From Plantibacter sp. VKM Ac-2880 (lineage in GTDB: Bacteria > Actinomycetota > Actinomycetes > Actinomycetales > Microbacteriaceae), in the NCBI RefSeq assembly GCF_015351235.1, contig NZ_JADKSJ010000002.1, forward strand, positions 682,001 through 746,000: 64,000 nt of DNA. The letters run 5' to 3'. The position numbers and the translations under genes are program-made. Under the pieces are notes generated by a model. It was not told where the DNA came from. It was given only the letters and a program-made list of their open reading frames with translations, and searched no databases. Within the stretch, counting starts at the first letter, position 1; each line of letters begins with the position of its first letter. Below, piece by piece: positions 53,160 through 60,992 of this stretch.

Positions 53160-53617
53160 TCAGCGCGCTCGTAGGTCTAGTACTGTGCTTTGGAGCTGAC
53201 AGGCCTCGCTGCCGAAGCGACCCCGAGAAGTACGGCTGGTGACAAAGGATGAGAGCAGCGGCCCAGCTCCCGACCATGCGTCACCGTCCGACTCACTCAT
53301 GCGCCCGAAGTCGCCACCTCTCGCCGAGAATTCCCGCGACCCCGGCAACCCCGCTCTCGGCGCCATTGCCGGTGTCGGCTTCGTTCGCGATCTGCGCGTC
53401 ACACGGTTTCGGGCCGCCGCCCGTAGCTCAGGATCGGGTCAGATGCATCCCCCGGGGCGAAGGTTCCCCGGCAACCGCCGGGTTAGCAACCACCGACGCG
53501 ATTAGGGCCGAGTCTTCACAATAGGCGCAGGTCGTCGGTTTCGTGGTGCAGACGTTCTACCTCTTCCTCAAACGACCTCCGCACTACGCGCGCTTTACTA
53601 CTCGAGCAAGATGGTGA
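53160..53617 (+). pseudogene. Decayed remnant of a second polysaccharide flippase gene
   Basis: Two pieces match the intact flippase at 50637-51872 but in different frames. Around 53345-53380, NPALGAIAGVGF compares with NAALGAISGVGF, and next to it FAICASHGFG compares with FAICASRGFG (~53383-53412). Bases 53525-53617 encode AQVVGFVVQTFYLFLKRPP against AEVVGIAVQAFCLFLMKRPP. Between them are frame changes, deletions and a stop (TAG 53522-53524). Upstream, SALVGLV near 53167 may match IAIVGLV. The order of pieces follows the intact gene, so this is a truncated, frameshifted copy left by duplication or recombination. Confidence 0.72.
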
Positions 53618-53702
53618 CCGGTTTGAAGCCTTTGCGAGAATATCGCTACGCGGTCCATTTACACGCTACACTGAGCGCGTACTCAGGGGGAATATCACAA
53701 AT

Positions 53703-54794
53703 ATCACGGGCCGCTTTCATGGCATAGACGGACTCCGCGCGTTCGCAGTAGTCGCCGTAATTGCCGCTCATGCCCACGTCCCCTGGTTCCATGGCGGCGG
53801 CGTGGGCGTTGAAGTATTCTTCGGCATCAGTGGGTTCCTGATCACCTATCTCCTGATCCAGGAGCAGAAGAAGAACGGTCGGATCGCTCTCGGCCTGTTC
53901 TGGCTTCGCCGGCTAGTTCGCCTCATGCCAGCGTTGATTCTCCTTCTCGTTTGCATCAACGGATTCGCGATTGTGATCGCGCCTTTCACTTCCAATGATT
54001 ACCTGAATCAATCGGTGATAGCCACACCGTCAGTGCTGTTCTACTTCGCGAACTGGATGGTCGTAGCGACCAACTCGGCGTTTCTCGGCTGGTTTGGCCC
54101 GCTATGGTCCCTGTCAGTAGAAGAGCAGTTCTATTTTGTATGGCCCATCGTCGTCCTGCTGTGCTTCCGTTTTAAGCACTCCCTACGGGTAATCGGAACC
54201 GCGGCCGCAGTTATTGCGACCGGTGCAACGATCAACCGCTTCGTCATCTTCGACGGCACGAATTTGTACCGAACGTTTGGCACCGACTTCCGCGTCGACA
54301 TGCTGCTGGCCGGGGTTCTACTCGCGGTCGGTCTCCATGCCGGGGGAGCCCCGGTGATTAGGAGAGTGTCGAAGGTCCTGGCAGGTCCTGCGGCGCTGTT
54401 CCTGCTCGTCATTTGTGTCATCGTGCCGGATTTCCCCAGCGCAGACTCCCCAGATGGTGCGCGCCTGTACTATACGCTCGGACTGCCGTTCGTGGCCCTC
54501 GCAACCGTATCGGTTATCGGGTATCTTGTAACCCATCAGAGCGGTCGAGTTGTTCGAGTACTGTCCTGGCGCCCACTCGAGTACACGGGACAGATTTCGT
54601 ACGGTATGTACCTCTGGCACTACCCGGTCGTCGAGCTTCTTCGAGCCGCCGTGAGCAACACGACGCTGATCTTTGTGCTTTGTATGCTGGGAACGTACAT
54701 CGCCGCGACGCTCTCATGGGTACTCGTCGAGCAGCCGCTTCAGCGACGCTTCCATCAACGACTGAAGCCGCGCGCTACCCTTGTCGCAACATAG
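53703..54794 (+). CDS. Acyltransferase family 3 membrane protein (OafA-like), no canonical start codon
   Basis: A membrane acyltransferase for exported sugars: GIDGLRAFAVVAVIAAH (53721 on), GVGVEVFFGISGFLITYLL, FWLRRLVRLMPAL, WSLSVEEQFYFVWP and SYGMYLWHYPVVE are hallmarks. The signature GLRA lies upstream of the first GTG in frame (53802), so the true start must be earlier. Yet codons from 53520 to 53801 contain no ATG, GTG, TTG or CTG in this frame. A purine-rich AGGGGGAA (53685-53692) precedes ATC codons at 53694 and 53703. 53703 is used as a placeholder. Either a rare start codon is used or the start was lost. The gene is visibly more AT-rich than its neighbours, suggesting foreign origin. 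Confidence 0.72.
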   Translation: MTGRFHGIDGLRAFAVVAVIAAHAHVPWFHGGGVGVEVFFGISGFLITYLLIQEQKKNGRIALGLFWLRRLVRLMPALILLLVCINGFAIVIAPFTSNDYLNQSVIATPSVLFYFANWMVVATNSAFLGWFGPLWSLSVEEQFYFVWPIVVLLCFRFKHSLRVIGTAAAVIATGATINRFVIFDGTNLYRTFGTDFRVDMLLAGVLLAVGLHAGGAPVIRRVSKVLAGPAALFLLVICVIVPDFPSADSPDGARLYYTLGLPFVALATVSVIGYLVTHQSGRVVRVLSWRPLEYTGQISYGMYLWHYPVVELLRAAVSNTTLIFVLCMLGTYIAATLSWVLVEQPLQRRFHQRLKPRATLVAT

Positions 54795-54938
54795 CGACCG
54801 CCCGCATCAAGAGGCACGATCTCTTGTTCGGGCGGAAAACGTCCCAGGCCACGCTCTCACGAATCCGAGGCGCCCGTACGCTAGTCAAAACGAGTAGCGG
54901 CCCTCAGATGAGTGAGCCGCAGATCTGGGGCTCAGGTG

Positions 54939-56702
54939 ATGCACGACGAGGAACCACCTCCGGACTCTGAACACGAGCCAACCCCCGCTCCCCACCGCAA
55001 GCGCCCCGCCTCCCGCCGCGACTTCTTCCGCGCGGCGGGCTTCGGCGTCGCCGGCCTCGCGGCGGGCGGTGCCGTCGCCGGGGGCATCGCAGCCGCGACA
55101 GCCGCCAACCCGCAGGAGGACTACGGCTTCACGCCGCTGCCGAAGCGCAGCGAACCGGGGTTCGACCACGTCGTGGTCGTCATGTTCGAGAACCGCTCCT
55201 TCGACCACATGCTCGGCTGGCTCTACCCCGCGGGCGGCGAGCCGGCCGGGCAGACCTTCGACGGCCTCGCGCAAGGCGACTACAGCAATCCCGGCGAGTC
55301 GGGCGAAGCGGTCCCGGCCCACGTCTACAGCGGGCCTACGGACAGGATCATGGCGCAGCCCGACCCGGACCCGGGCGAGTTCTACCCGCACGTGAACACC
55401 CAGCTGTTCGGCACGATCGATCCCGAGAGCAACGGCGACCTCCGCAACCCGCTGCAGCCACCGTGGAACCTCCCGGCCGACACCTCGTCGCCCACCAATG
55501 ACGGCTTCGTGAAGGACTACATCGTCAACTCCACGCTCGCCCGCGGCCGGAAACCCACGCCCGAGGAGTACGCGGTCGTGATGGGCGGTTTCTCCCCCGA
55601 GATGTTGCCGGTGCTCTCCACTCTCGCCAAGAACTTCGGCGTGTACGACCACTGGTATGCGGCGGTCCCGTCGCAGACGTTCTGCAACCGCTCCTTCTTC
55701 CACGCGAGCACGTCCCACGGCTACGTCACGAACATCGAGGGCGACGGCATCGGCAAGTGGTTGAGCGCCCCCGCCGTCCCGACCGTGTTCAACCGGCTCG
55801 AGGAGGCCGGCAAGACGTGGCGGGTCTACTACGACGCGCAGCAGGTCGTCTCGCTCACCGGTCTGCTGAGCGCCCCATCGATCGAGCAGTACTGGAAGAG
55901 CAACTTCCGCAGCATGGAGCAGTTCCACGAGGACGCGGCGAACGGCGATCTACCCGACTATGCGTTCGTCGAGCCACGCATGGTGTTCGACCACAACGAC
56001 ATGCACCCGCCGGTGGTACGACCCGACAACCCTGGTCGGGACGACGTCGATCCGGAGCTCGACTCCGCCTACTCGGACATGCGCGCCGGCGAGCAACTGC
56101 TGGGCGAGGTCTACACGGCGGTCAAGCAGGGTGCGTCCACAACAGGTTCGAACGCGATGAACACCGTTTTGCTCGTCACCTTCGACGAACACGGCGGCAT
56201 CTACGACCACGTCGCCCCGCCCAAGGCGACGCCGCCGTCCGGTGAGCCCGAGGCCGGCGAGATGGGGTTCACCTTCGACCGATTGGGTCTCCGCGTGCCC
56301 ACCATCGTCGTCTCGGCGTACACGAAGGCCGGCAGCGTCATCAACGACGAGATGCACCACGGCTCCCTCATGAAGACGCTCGCCGAGCTGCACGGCCTCG
56401 ACCCCCTGACCGAACGCGACCGGACCGCCACGAGCATGTTCAACGCGGTGAACCTCACGACGCCGCGGCAGGCAGTTCTGTGGCCGACGGTGACCCCCGC
56501 CTACGTCCCGCCGAACCCCGAGGCGAACGCGCGCGCCGATCGCGACAAGGACCGCAAGCGTCCGCTGACACCTCCGGCGCTCGGCCTCATCGGCATCCTC
56601 CTCGCGAAGTACGAGCCCGGCGCTCCACTCCCCGACAACTATGCCGACGCATACGCAGTCCTCATGAAGCACGGAGACGGGTTGTTCGGCACGCGCGGCT
56701 GA
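54939..56702 (+). CDS. Tat-exported phospholipase C/acid phosphatase-like enzyme
   Basis: A 587-residue member of the phosphoesterase (PLC/AcpA) family. The twin-arginine signal SRRDFFRAAGFGVAGLAAGG (Arg26-Arg27) indicates folded export. Catalytic-domain motifs are VVVVMFENRSFDHMLGW (metal/nucleophile region), VYDHWYAAVPSQTFCNRSFFHA, DMHPP and TFDEHGGIYDHVAPP. It would hydrolyse phospholipids or phosphomonoesters outside the cell, perhaps for phosphate acquisition. The ATG at 54939 is used (GGGG eight bases upstream), and in-frame GTGs at 54912 and 54936 are alternatives. GC content returns to the genome norm here, unlike the preceding acyltransferase. Confidence 0.9.
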   Translation: MHDEEPPPDSEHEPTPAPHRKRPASRRDFFRAAGFGVAGLAAGGAVAGGIAAATAANPQEDYGFTPLPKRSEPGFDHVVVVMFENRSFDHMLGWLYPAGGEPAGQTFDGLAQGDYSNPGESGEAVPAHVYSGPTDRIMAQPDPDPGEFYPHVNTQLFGTIDPESNGDLRNPLQPPWNLPADTSSPTNDGFVKDYIVNSTLARGRKPTPEEYAVVMGGFSPEMLPVLSTLAKNFGVYDHWYAAVPSQTFCNRSFFHASTSHGYVTNIEGDGIGKWLSAPAVPTVFNRLEEAGKTWRVYYDAQQVVSLTGLLSAPSIEQYWKSNFRSMEQFHEDAANGDLPDYAFVEPRMVFDHNDMHPPVVRPDNPGRDDVDPELDSAYSDMRAGEQLLGEVYTAVKQGASTTGSNAMNTVLLVTFDEHGGIYDHVAPPKATPPSGEPEAGEMGFTFDRLGLRVPTIVVSAYTKAGSVINDEMHHGSLMKTLAELHGLDPLTERDRTATSMFNAVNLTTPRQAVLWPTVTPAYVPPNPEANARADRDKDRKRPLTPPALGLIGILLAKYEPGAPLPDNYADAYAVLMKHGDGLFGTRG

Positions 56703-56726
56703 AGCCGGCGATCCTGCCGAGGCTTC

Positions 56727-57083
56727 TCAGAAGACGACGTCGGCGACCAACGGGAACTCGGTGATCGGGTCGTCGCCGAACGGGGCGAGCTCCAGGTAGG
56801 TCGGGCGGTCGTCATCGATGAACACCAGGAGGAACGCGTCCGCGGTACTCGCCTCAAGCACCGTCCGACGGCCCGGGCTCGCACTGTCGGCCTCGGCGCT
56901 CGGAGCCAGATCGATCGAGGGGCAACTGCCGCACCCGCAGGTGCCGTGCACCATGGCCGCGGCGGCCTGCTCCGCCCACCGCTCCCGGTCTGACACGGCG
57001 ATGGACTCGTCTGATCCGAACGCCGTGCCGCGAGTGAGCAGGGCGAGGAGGACGTCTCGCTCGCGAGCGGTCAATGGGCGCAC
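56727..57083 (-). CDS. Hypothetical protein of ~118 residues
   Basis: An acidic cytoplasmic protein beginning VRPLTARERDVLLALLTRG and containing a CGCGSCPSIDL motif (three Cys within five residues), then TADAFLLVFIDDDRPTYLELAPF. Similar short proteins occur in actinobacteria without assigned function. The Cys cluster could bind metal. The start is uncertain: GTG at 57083 is taken because it opens the conserved-looking segment, while the frame continues to 57170 and no ribosome site stands out. It is convergent with the phospholipase gene. Confidence 0.65.
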   Translation of the reverse strand: MRPLTARERDVLLALLTRGTAFGSDESIAVSDRERWAEQAAAAMVHGTCGCGSCPSIDLAPSAEADSASPGRRTVLEASTADAFLLVFIDDDRPTYLELAPFGDDPITEFPLVADVVF

Positions 57084-57247
57084 CCATCGAGTGTAGGCGA
57101 GCGACCCGTGCTCCCCTCGACGTCGGTGGATGCGTCCCGTCGGCCTGGCAGCCCTGCACGGAGACGACACTTGTTGTCTAAAAGGCCCAGGTCAGCGCCA
57201 TATTCGGCCGGAAGTCGAATGTCAGTGGCTCATGTTTGGATGTACCC

Positions 57248-58858
57248 ATGTCCAGCAGCCCACGCGTTCCCCTCGGCCCGGTCTCGGCCGACCCCATGGG
57301 CGCGCTGAGCGAGACGATGTCGGACCTCCTCCGCACTTGGTCCGGGGCACTCGACCCCATCCGCCCGGGCGACGACGCCGTCGAACAACTCGCGGGCATG
57401 AACGACGCCGGCGTGGTCCGCGTGCTCGACCAACTCGGTGCGATGCAGCACCTGGTGGAGGTGCTGGCAACGCGGGTGATGGGATCGGTCGCCGAGCGCT
57501 CCCGCGGCGGCATCGTCGGACACGACCCACTGGCCCGTAGCCACGGATACGCTTCGCCCGCGGTCATGCTCTCCGAGCGTTGGCGCATCCCTCGCGGACG
57601 CGCCGCCACGATCACCGCGGTCGCCCAGGCCATCACCTCGAAGCGCGCCCTCACCGGCGACGTGATCGAATGCGACCGCCCGGAAATCGCCGCAGCCATC
57701 GAACCCCGGCCCGCCGTCGCTGGCGCCAACGCCTGCGAGCAGTTGTCGCCGTTCGACACCCCGACGTGCACGGTCGACCACGACGGCATCGACCCGACGG
57801 ACCACCCGCGTCTCGTCCGCTCCGCACTCAGCGTGGACGGCGCAGGCGCACTCCTCCGCGAACTGCGGCTTGTCAGCTCAGGGGTCGACGCCGACCGGGT
57901 GCACATGGCCGTGAGCGCAGGCATCGAACACTGCGACGGTGCACCGCTCGCCGAGGTCAACAGCCTCGCGAGGCTCGTCCGCACCAGCCTCGACCAGGAC
58001 GGCCCCGTGCCCCGCGAGATCGCCCTCCGCCGGCAGCAGCGCTGCACCCTGCGGGAGTTGCCGGACGGCATGACCGAGCTTCGCGCGTTCCTCGCTCCCG
58101 AGGCTGCCGGGTGGGTCCGTGCGACCATGGACGCCGTCGTCGGCAAGCAGCTCCGGCAGGTCCGGTTCGCCGACCAGAGCGCGATCGAGGCGGGCACGGA
58201 AGACCCGAGCGCAGTGCAGCCGTCGGCGGACCCGTTCGACGATGCCTACGTTCCGGCCGCAGAGATGCCCGACACCCGCACCATGGACGAACGACGCGTC
58301 GAAGCCCTCGTGGAGGTGTTCCGCCACGCAGCGGGCTGCGAGACCGCCGTCACCGAACTCGCGCCGGTCTCCCTCATCATCCGCATGGACGACGAAGACC
58401 TCGTCGACGACAGTCCGTGGTCCGACGGCAAGGCCTACATCGACGGGGTCTCCGAGCCCATCACCGCCGGAACCGCCCGCCGCATGGCTGCGGACGGCCG
58501 CATCATCCCCATGGTGCTCGGCGGGCCGTCCCAGGTCCTCGACCTCGGCGTCGGCACGCGGCTGTTCAGCAAGGCACAGAAGGTCGCACTGGCCGAACGC
58601 GACGGTGGCTGCGCCTGGACCGGCTGCACCCATCCACCGTCGTACACGGAAGCACATCACCTGCAGTGGTGGTCACGCGGCGGCCCGACCGACCTCAGCA
58701 ACGGCATCCTCCTCTGCGGGTTCCATCACCATCGCATCCACAACGACGGATGGGAGGTCACCGTGCGCGACCACGTGCCCTGGTTCATCCCGCCTGACCA
58801 CGTCGATCCCCACCGCATCCCGCGGCGGGGCGGTAAGCCGCGACTGCGGGTCGCGTAG
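57248..58858 (+). CDS. DUF222 / HNH endonuclease-domain protein
   Basis: 536 residues. The N-terminal DUF222 region (~40-400, helical) is followed by a C-terminal HNH nuclease fold: a Cys pair (CAWTGC, ~454-459), EAHHLQWWSRGGPTDLSN and LLCGFHHHRIHNDGW. Such proteins are abundant and multi-copy in Microbacteriaceae and related actinobacteria. Their biological role is unknown, and a link to mobile DNA has been suggested from their multiplicity. The ATG at 57248 is preferred over an upstream TTG. Upstream 57084-57247 shows no other feature. Confidence 0.9.
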   Translation: MSSSPRVPLGPVSADPMGALSETMSDLLRTWSGALDPIRPGDDAVEQLAGMNDAGVVRVLDQLGAMQHLVEVLATRVMGSVAERSRGGIVGHDPLARSHGYASPAVMLSERWRIPRGRAATITAVAQAITSKRALTGDVIECDRPEIAAAIEPRPAVAGANACEQLSPFDTPTCTVDHDGIDPTDHPRLVRSALSVDGAGALLRELRLVSSGVDADRVHMAVSAGIEHCDGAPLAEVNSLARLVRTSLDQDGPVPREIALRRQQRCTLRELPDGMTELRAFLAPEAAGWVRATMDAVVGKQLRQVRFADQSAIEAGTEDPSAVQPSADPFDDAYVPAAEMPDTRTMDERRVEALVEVFRHAAGCETAVTELAPVSLIIRMDDEDLVDDSPWSDGKAYIDGVSEPITAGTARRMAADGRIIPMVLGGPSQVLDLGVGTRLFSKAQKVALAERDGGCAWTGCTHPPSYTEAHHLQWWSRGGPTDLSNGILLCGFHHHRIHNDGWEVTVRDHVPWFIPPDHVDPHRIPRRGGKPRLRVA

Positions 58859-58865
58859 AGCGCTC

Positions 58866-58898
58866 GTGCACGTGCACGTGCACGTGCACGTGCACGTG
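58866..58898. repeat. GTGCAC hexanucleotide microsatellite
   Basis: Five and a half perfect copies of the self-complementary hexamer GTGCAC begin 8 bp after the HNH-protein stop codon. The tract is an alternating purine-pyrimidine palindrome and could extrude as a hairpin. Copy number is likely to vary between strains. Confidence 0.9.
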
Positions 58899-59137
58899 AC
58901 CGTACGTACTGCGCGCGGTGAGATGTCTGGGGGAACGACGATGAGAACCCGACGACCAATCCACTCGGGAGAGCGCTCCGAAGCATCTATTCCGGTCGTT
59001 TTCGTCACCCGAATGCGCGAACGGCCGGTTGCATCACCCGATCCACCCCGATCGCGGTCGATGCGGCAGGGCGGAAGGCAGCAACGGAGCTGCACTCCGC
59101 CCGCCACACCTCGCGTGATACGGCTCACACGGACGTC

Positions 59138-59425
59138 GGGCCCTTCGGCAGGCTCAGGGACCGGAGATGGTCGCGACGCCCTTCGACAAGCTCAGGAACC
59201 GAGAGTGGTCGCAAGCCCTTCGACAAGCTCAGGGACCGGAGATGGTCGCGACGCCCTTCGACAAGCTCAGGGACCGGAGATGGTCGCGACGCCCTTCGAC
59301 AAGCTCAGGAACCGAGAGTGGTCGCAAGCCCTTCGACAAGCTCAGGGACCGGAGATGGTCGCGACGCCCTTCGACAAGCTCAGGGACCGAGGGTGGTCAC
59401 CGGGCTCTTCGACAAGCTCAGGGGT
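59138..59425. repeat. Intergenic repeat array of CTTCGACAAGCTCAGGGACC units
   Basis: Eight half-sites, all in the same orientation. Units of ~55 bp alternate two spacers (GGAGATGGTCGCGACGCC and GAGAGTGGTCGCAAGCC), producing an apparent ~110-bp second-order repeat. 58900-59137 shows no gene or clear signal. Confidence 0.88.
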
Positions 59426-59436
59426 CGGGTACAGCA

Positions 59437-59476
59437 CGAAGCCCCGCCGTCGACCGGAGTCGAGGACGGGGCTTCG
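59437..59476. terminator. Hairpin terminator of the first LADTG paralogue
   Basis: CGAAGCCCCG with CGGGGCTTCG as outer arms and GTCGAC/GTCGAG inside form an imperfect stem ~20 bp beyond the stop of the minus-strand gene at 59498. The same sequence recurs after the second paralogue (60931-60970). Confidence 0.72.
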
Positions 59477-59497
59477 CAGGGAGTAACTAGGCCGTGA

Positions 59498-60592
59498 CTA
59501 GGCCGTGACCTGCCCGCCCTTGCGGCGAGCGGCAGCGAACAGCATGCCGGCAGCACCGAGGAGCAGCAGCGCAGCAGCGCCACCGACCAGGACACCCGAA
59601 TCCGAACCGGTGTCAGCGAGCGTCGGAACAACCGGAGCACCAGCAGCGACCGGGTCAGCGATGACCGCGATCGAGTCAGCAGCGACCCGACCAGCGGTGT
59701 CCGTCACCGAGAAGGTGTACGTACCGACCTGGATGCCTTCACCCTCGAGGGTCAGACCCTCAGCGACGAAGCCACCGTTCTCGTCGGCGATGACCGTGTT
59801 GGCACCGTCAGCCGAACCGAAGATCTCACCGTTCGGGTCCGTCACCGCGATCGACAGGGTGTCGCCAGGCGTGAAGCCAGCAGCCGTGACACCGAAGCCG
59901 GCGCCACCGGGACGCACGTCGGAGAAGAAGATCGTGTCCGGGGTGACCTGGACGCTCGGGACTGCAGCGACGGGAGCCACGAAGGAGTACGTGTCGTTGA
60001 GGTAGGTGATCGACTGGACGACGTCGTCGCTGCCAGCAGTGGCCTTCACACCGAACCCGAGGATCTCGTAGTCGTTGCCGATCGCGGCGCTGATCTCTTC
60101 GATCGAAACGGGCGTGTTCGCGGGGATGCCCGGCAGGTCATCCGTGCTCGCCTGCCACGGCGGTCCGGGGATGTTCGCCGGGCCCGCGAGCGAAGCGCTC
60201 ACGGTCGTGGTCGAGTCCACGTCACCGGGAATGACACGGACCTGAACCTGGAAGTACGCAGCCTTGAGCGACGAGACGAAGTCCGCGGACGTCAAGAGCG
60301 TCTGGAACGAGATCGTGGCGGGCTCCGGAGCGTCGTACGCGTACATGATCTGCGAGTCGCCGGTGAGCACGAGGCCGGCGTCGGTGATCTGGGCAGGCGC
60401 GCCAACCTGGTCGGCCGGCAGGGCCTCGTACCAGCCGGTGGCGGTAGCGGGGTCGATGCTGCCCTGGAGCTCGTCCGGGGTCACCTGGTAGTCGAACGCA
60501 GAGGCAGAGCCCGCGACGAGGAGGGTGGATCCGGCGACAACTGCGAAGCCGGTGGCGAGAGCCGCGATGCGGCGTGACGTCGTGATTTTCAC
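59498..60592 (-). CDS. LADTG-anchored surface protein A
   Basis: 364 residues: a signal peptide (ALATGFAVVAGSTLLVAGSASA); a ~190-residue variable N-terminal domain (YQVTPDELQGS, GDSQIMYAYDAPEP); a conserved C-terminal Ig-like domain (DTIFFSDVRPGGAGFGVTAAGF, PGDTLSIAVTDPNGEIFG, EGIQVGTYTFSVTDTAG); then LADTG, a helix and AARRKGGQVTA. The start is a GTG at 60592 with a weak GAAGG ten bases upstream. It is a paralogue of the gene at 60993, from which it differs mainly in the N-terminal domain. It is probably sortase-anchored. Ligand and role are unknown. Confidence 0.85.
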   Translation of the reverse strand: MKITTSRRIAALATGFAVVAGSTLLVAGSASAFDYQVTPDELQGSIDPATATGWYEALPADQVGAPAQITDAGLVLTGDSQIMYAYDAPEPATISFQTLLTSADFVSSLKAAYFQVQVRVIPGDVDSTTTVSASLAGPANIPGPPWQASTDDLPGIPANTPVSIEEISAAIGNDYEILGFGVKATAGSDDVVQSITYLNDTYSFVAPVAAVPSVQVTPDTIFFSDVRPGGAGFGVTAAGFTPGDTLSIAVTDPNGEIFGSADGANTVIADENGGFVAEGLTLEGEGIQVGTYTFSVTDTAGRVAADSIAVIADPVAAGAPVVPTLADTGSDSGVLVGGAAALLLLGAAGMLFAAARRKGGQVTA

Positions 60593-60603
60593 TGAGAGGA
60601 GAA

Positions 60604-60702
60604 CCTTCGTTTAGGGGTCCGATAGGCGCGATGCACCTGTTGGTTCTCTGAGACTAAGGGAACTCACAGAGAAACTGAATTAGGGGAACCACTGATTTTT
60701 GC
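60604..60702 (-). promoter_or_regulatory. Conserved upstream region of surface protein A
   Basis: About 100 bp closely matching the region before surface protein B (62095-62193). Shared blocks include TAGGGGTCCGA, GAGACTAAGGGAA and GGGGAACCACTGATT. An inverted repeat TTCTCTG/CAGAGAA (60644-60650 and 60667-60673) is present. It is probably the promoter and 5' leader, and a shared regulator is likely. Confidence 0.6.
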
Positions 60703-60744
60703 GCAGGGTGGCGTGGAGTGCGCGGGAACCTGGTTTTGCAACCT

Positions 60745-60914
60745 TTCGACAGACTCAGGGACCGAGGTGGTTGCGACGCCCTTCGACAGGCTCAGGGACC
60801 AAGGTGGTCGCGCGCCCTTCGACAGGCTCAGGGACCGAGGTGGTTACGACGCCCTTCGACAAGCTCAGGGACCGAGGGTGGTCGCGACGCCCTTCGTCGA
60901 GCTCAGGGACCGGG
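60745..60914. repeat. Intergenic repeat copies between the two surface-protein genes
   Basis: Five same-orientation copies of CTTCGACAGGCTCAGGGACC, spaced 28-35 bp (the last has CTTCGTCGAGCTCAGGGACC). They lie between the leader of gene A and the terminator of gene B. Confidence 0.88.
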
Positions 60915-60930
60915 GTGGCCGGGTGCAGCA

Positions 60931-60970
60931 CGAAGCCCCGCCGTCGACCGGAGTCGAGGACGGGGCTTCG
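60931..60970. terminator. Hairpin terminator of the second LADTG paralogue
   Basis: The same 40-bp hairpin sequence as at 59437-59476 lies 22 bp beyond the stop of the gene at 60993, so gene and terminator were duplicated together. Confidence 0.72.
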
Positions 60971-60992
60971 AAGAAGCGGAACGAGGCGGTGA

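Noticed and set aside
53239-53505. An 88-codon open frame in the right end of the polysaccharide locus
   Set aside because: Parts match the flippase in this and another frame, so it is better explained as pseudogene debris than as a new gene.
54413-54970. A plus-strand frame spanning the end of the acyltransferase and the phospholipase start
   Set aside because: It overlaps two genes with clear family motifs in other frames and shows none itself.
59138-59425. Regular ~55-bp spaced repeats considered as a CRISPR array
   Set aside because: Spacers are near-identical to one another, the repeat is an inverted-repeat half found genome-wide in this window, and no cas genes are present.
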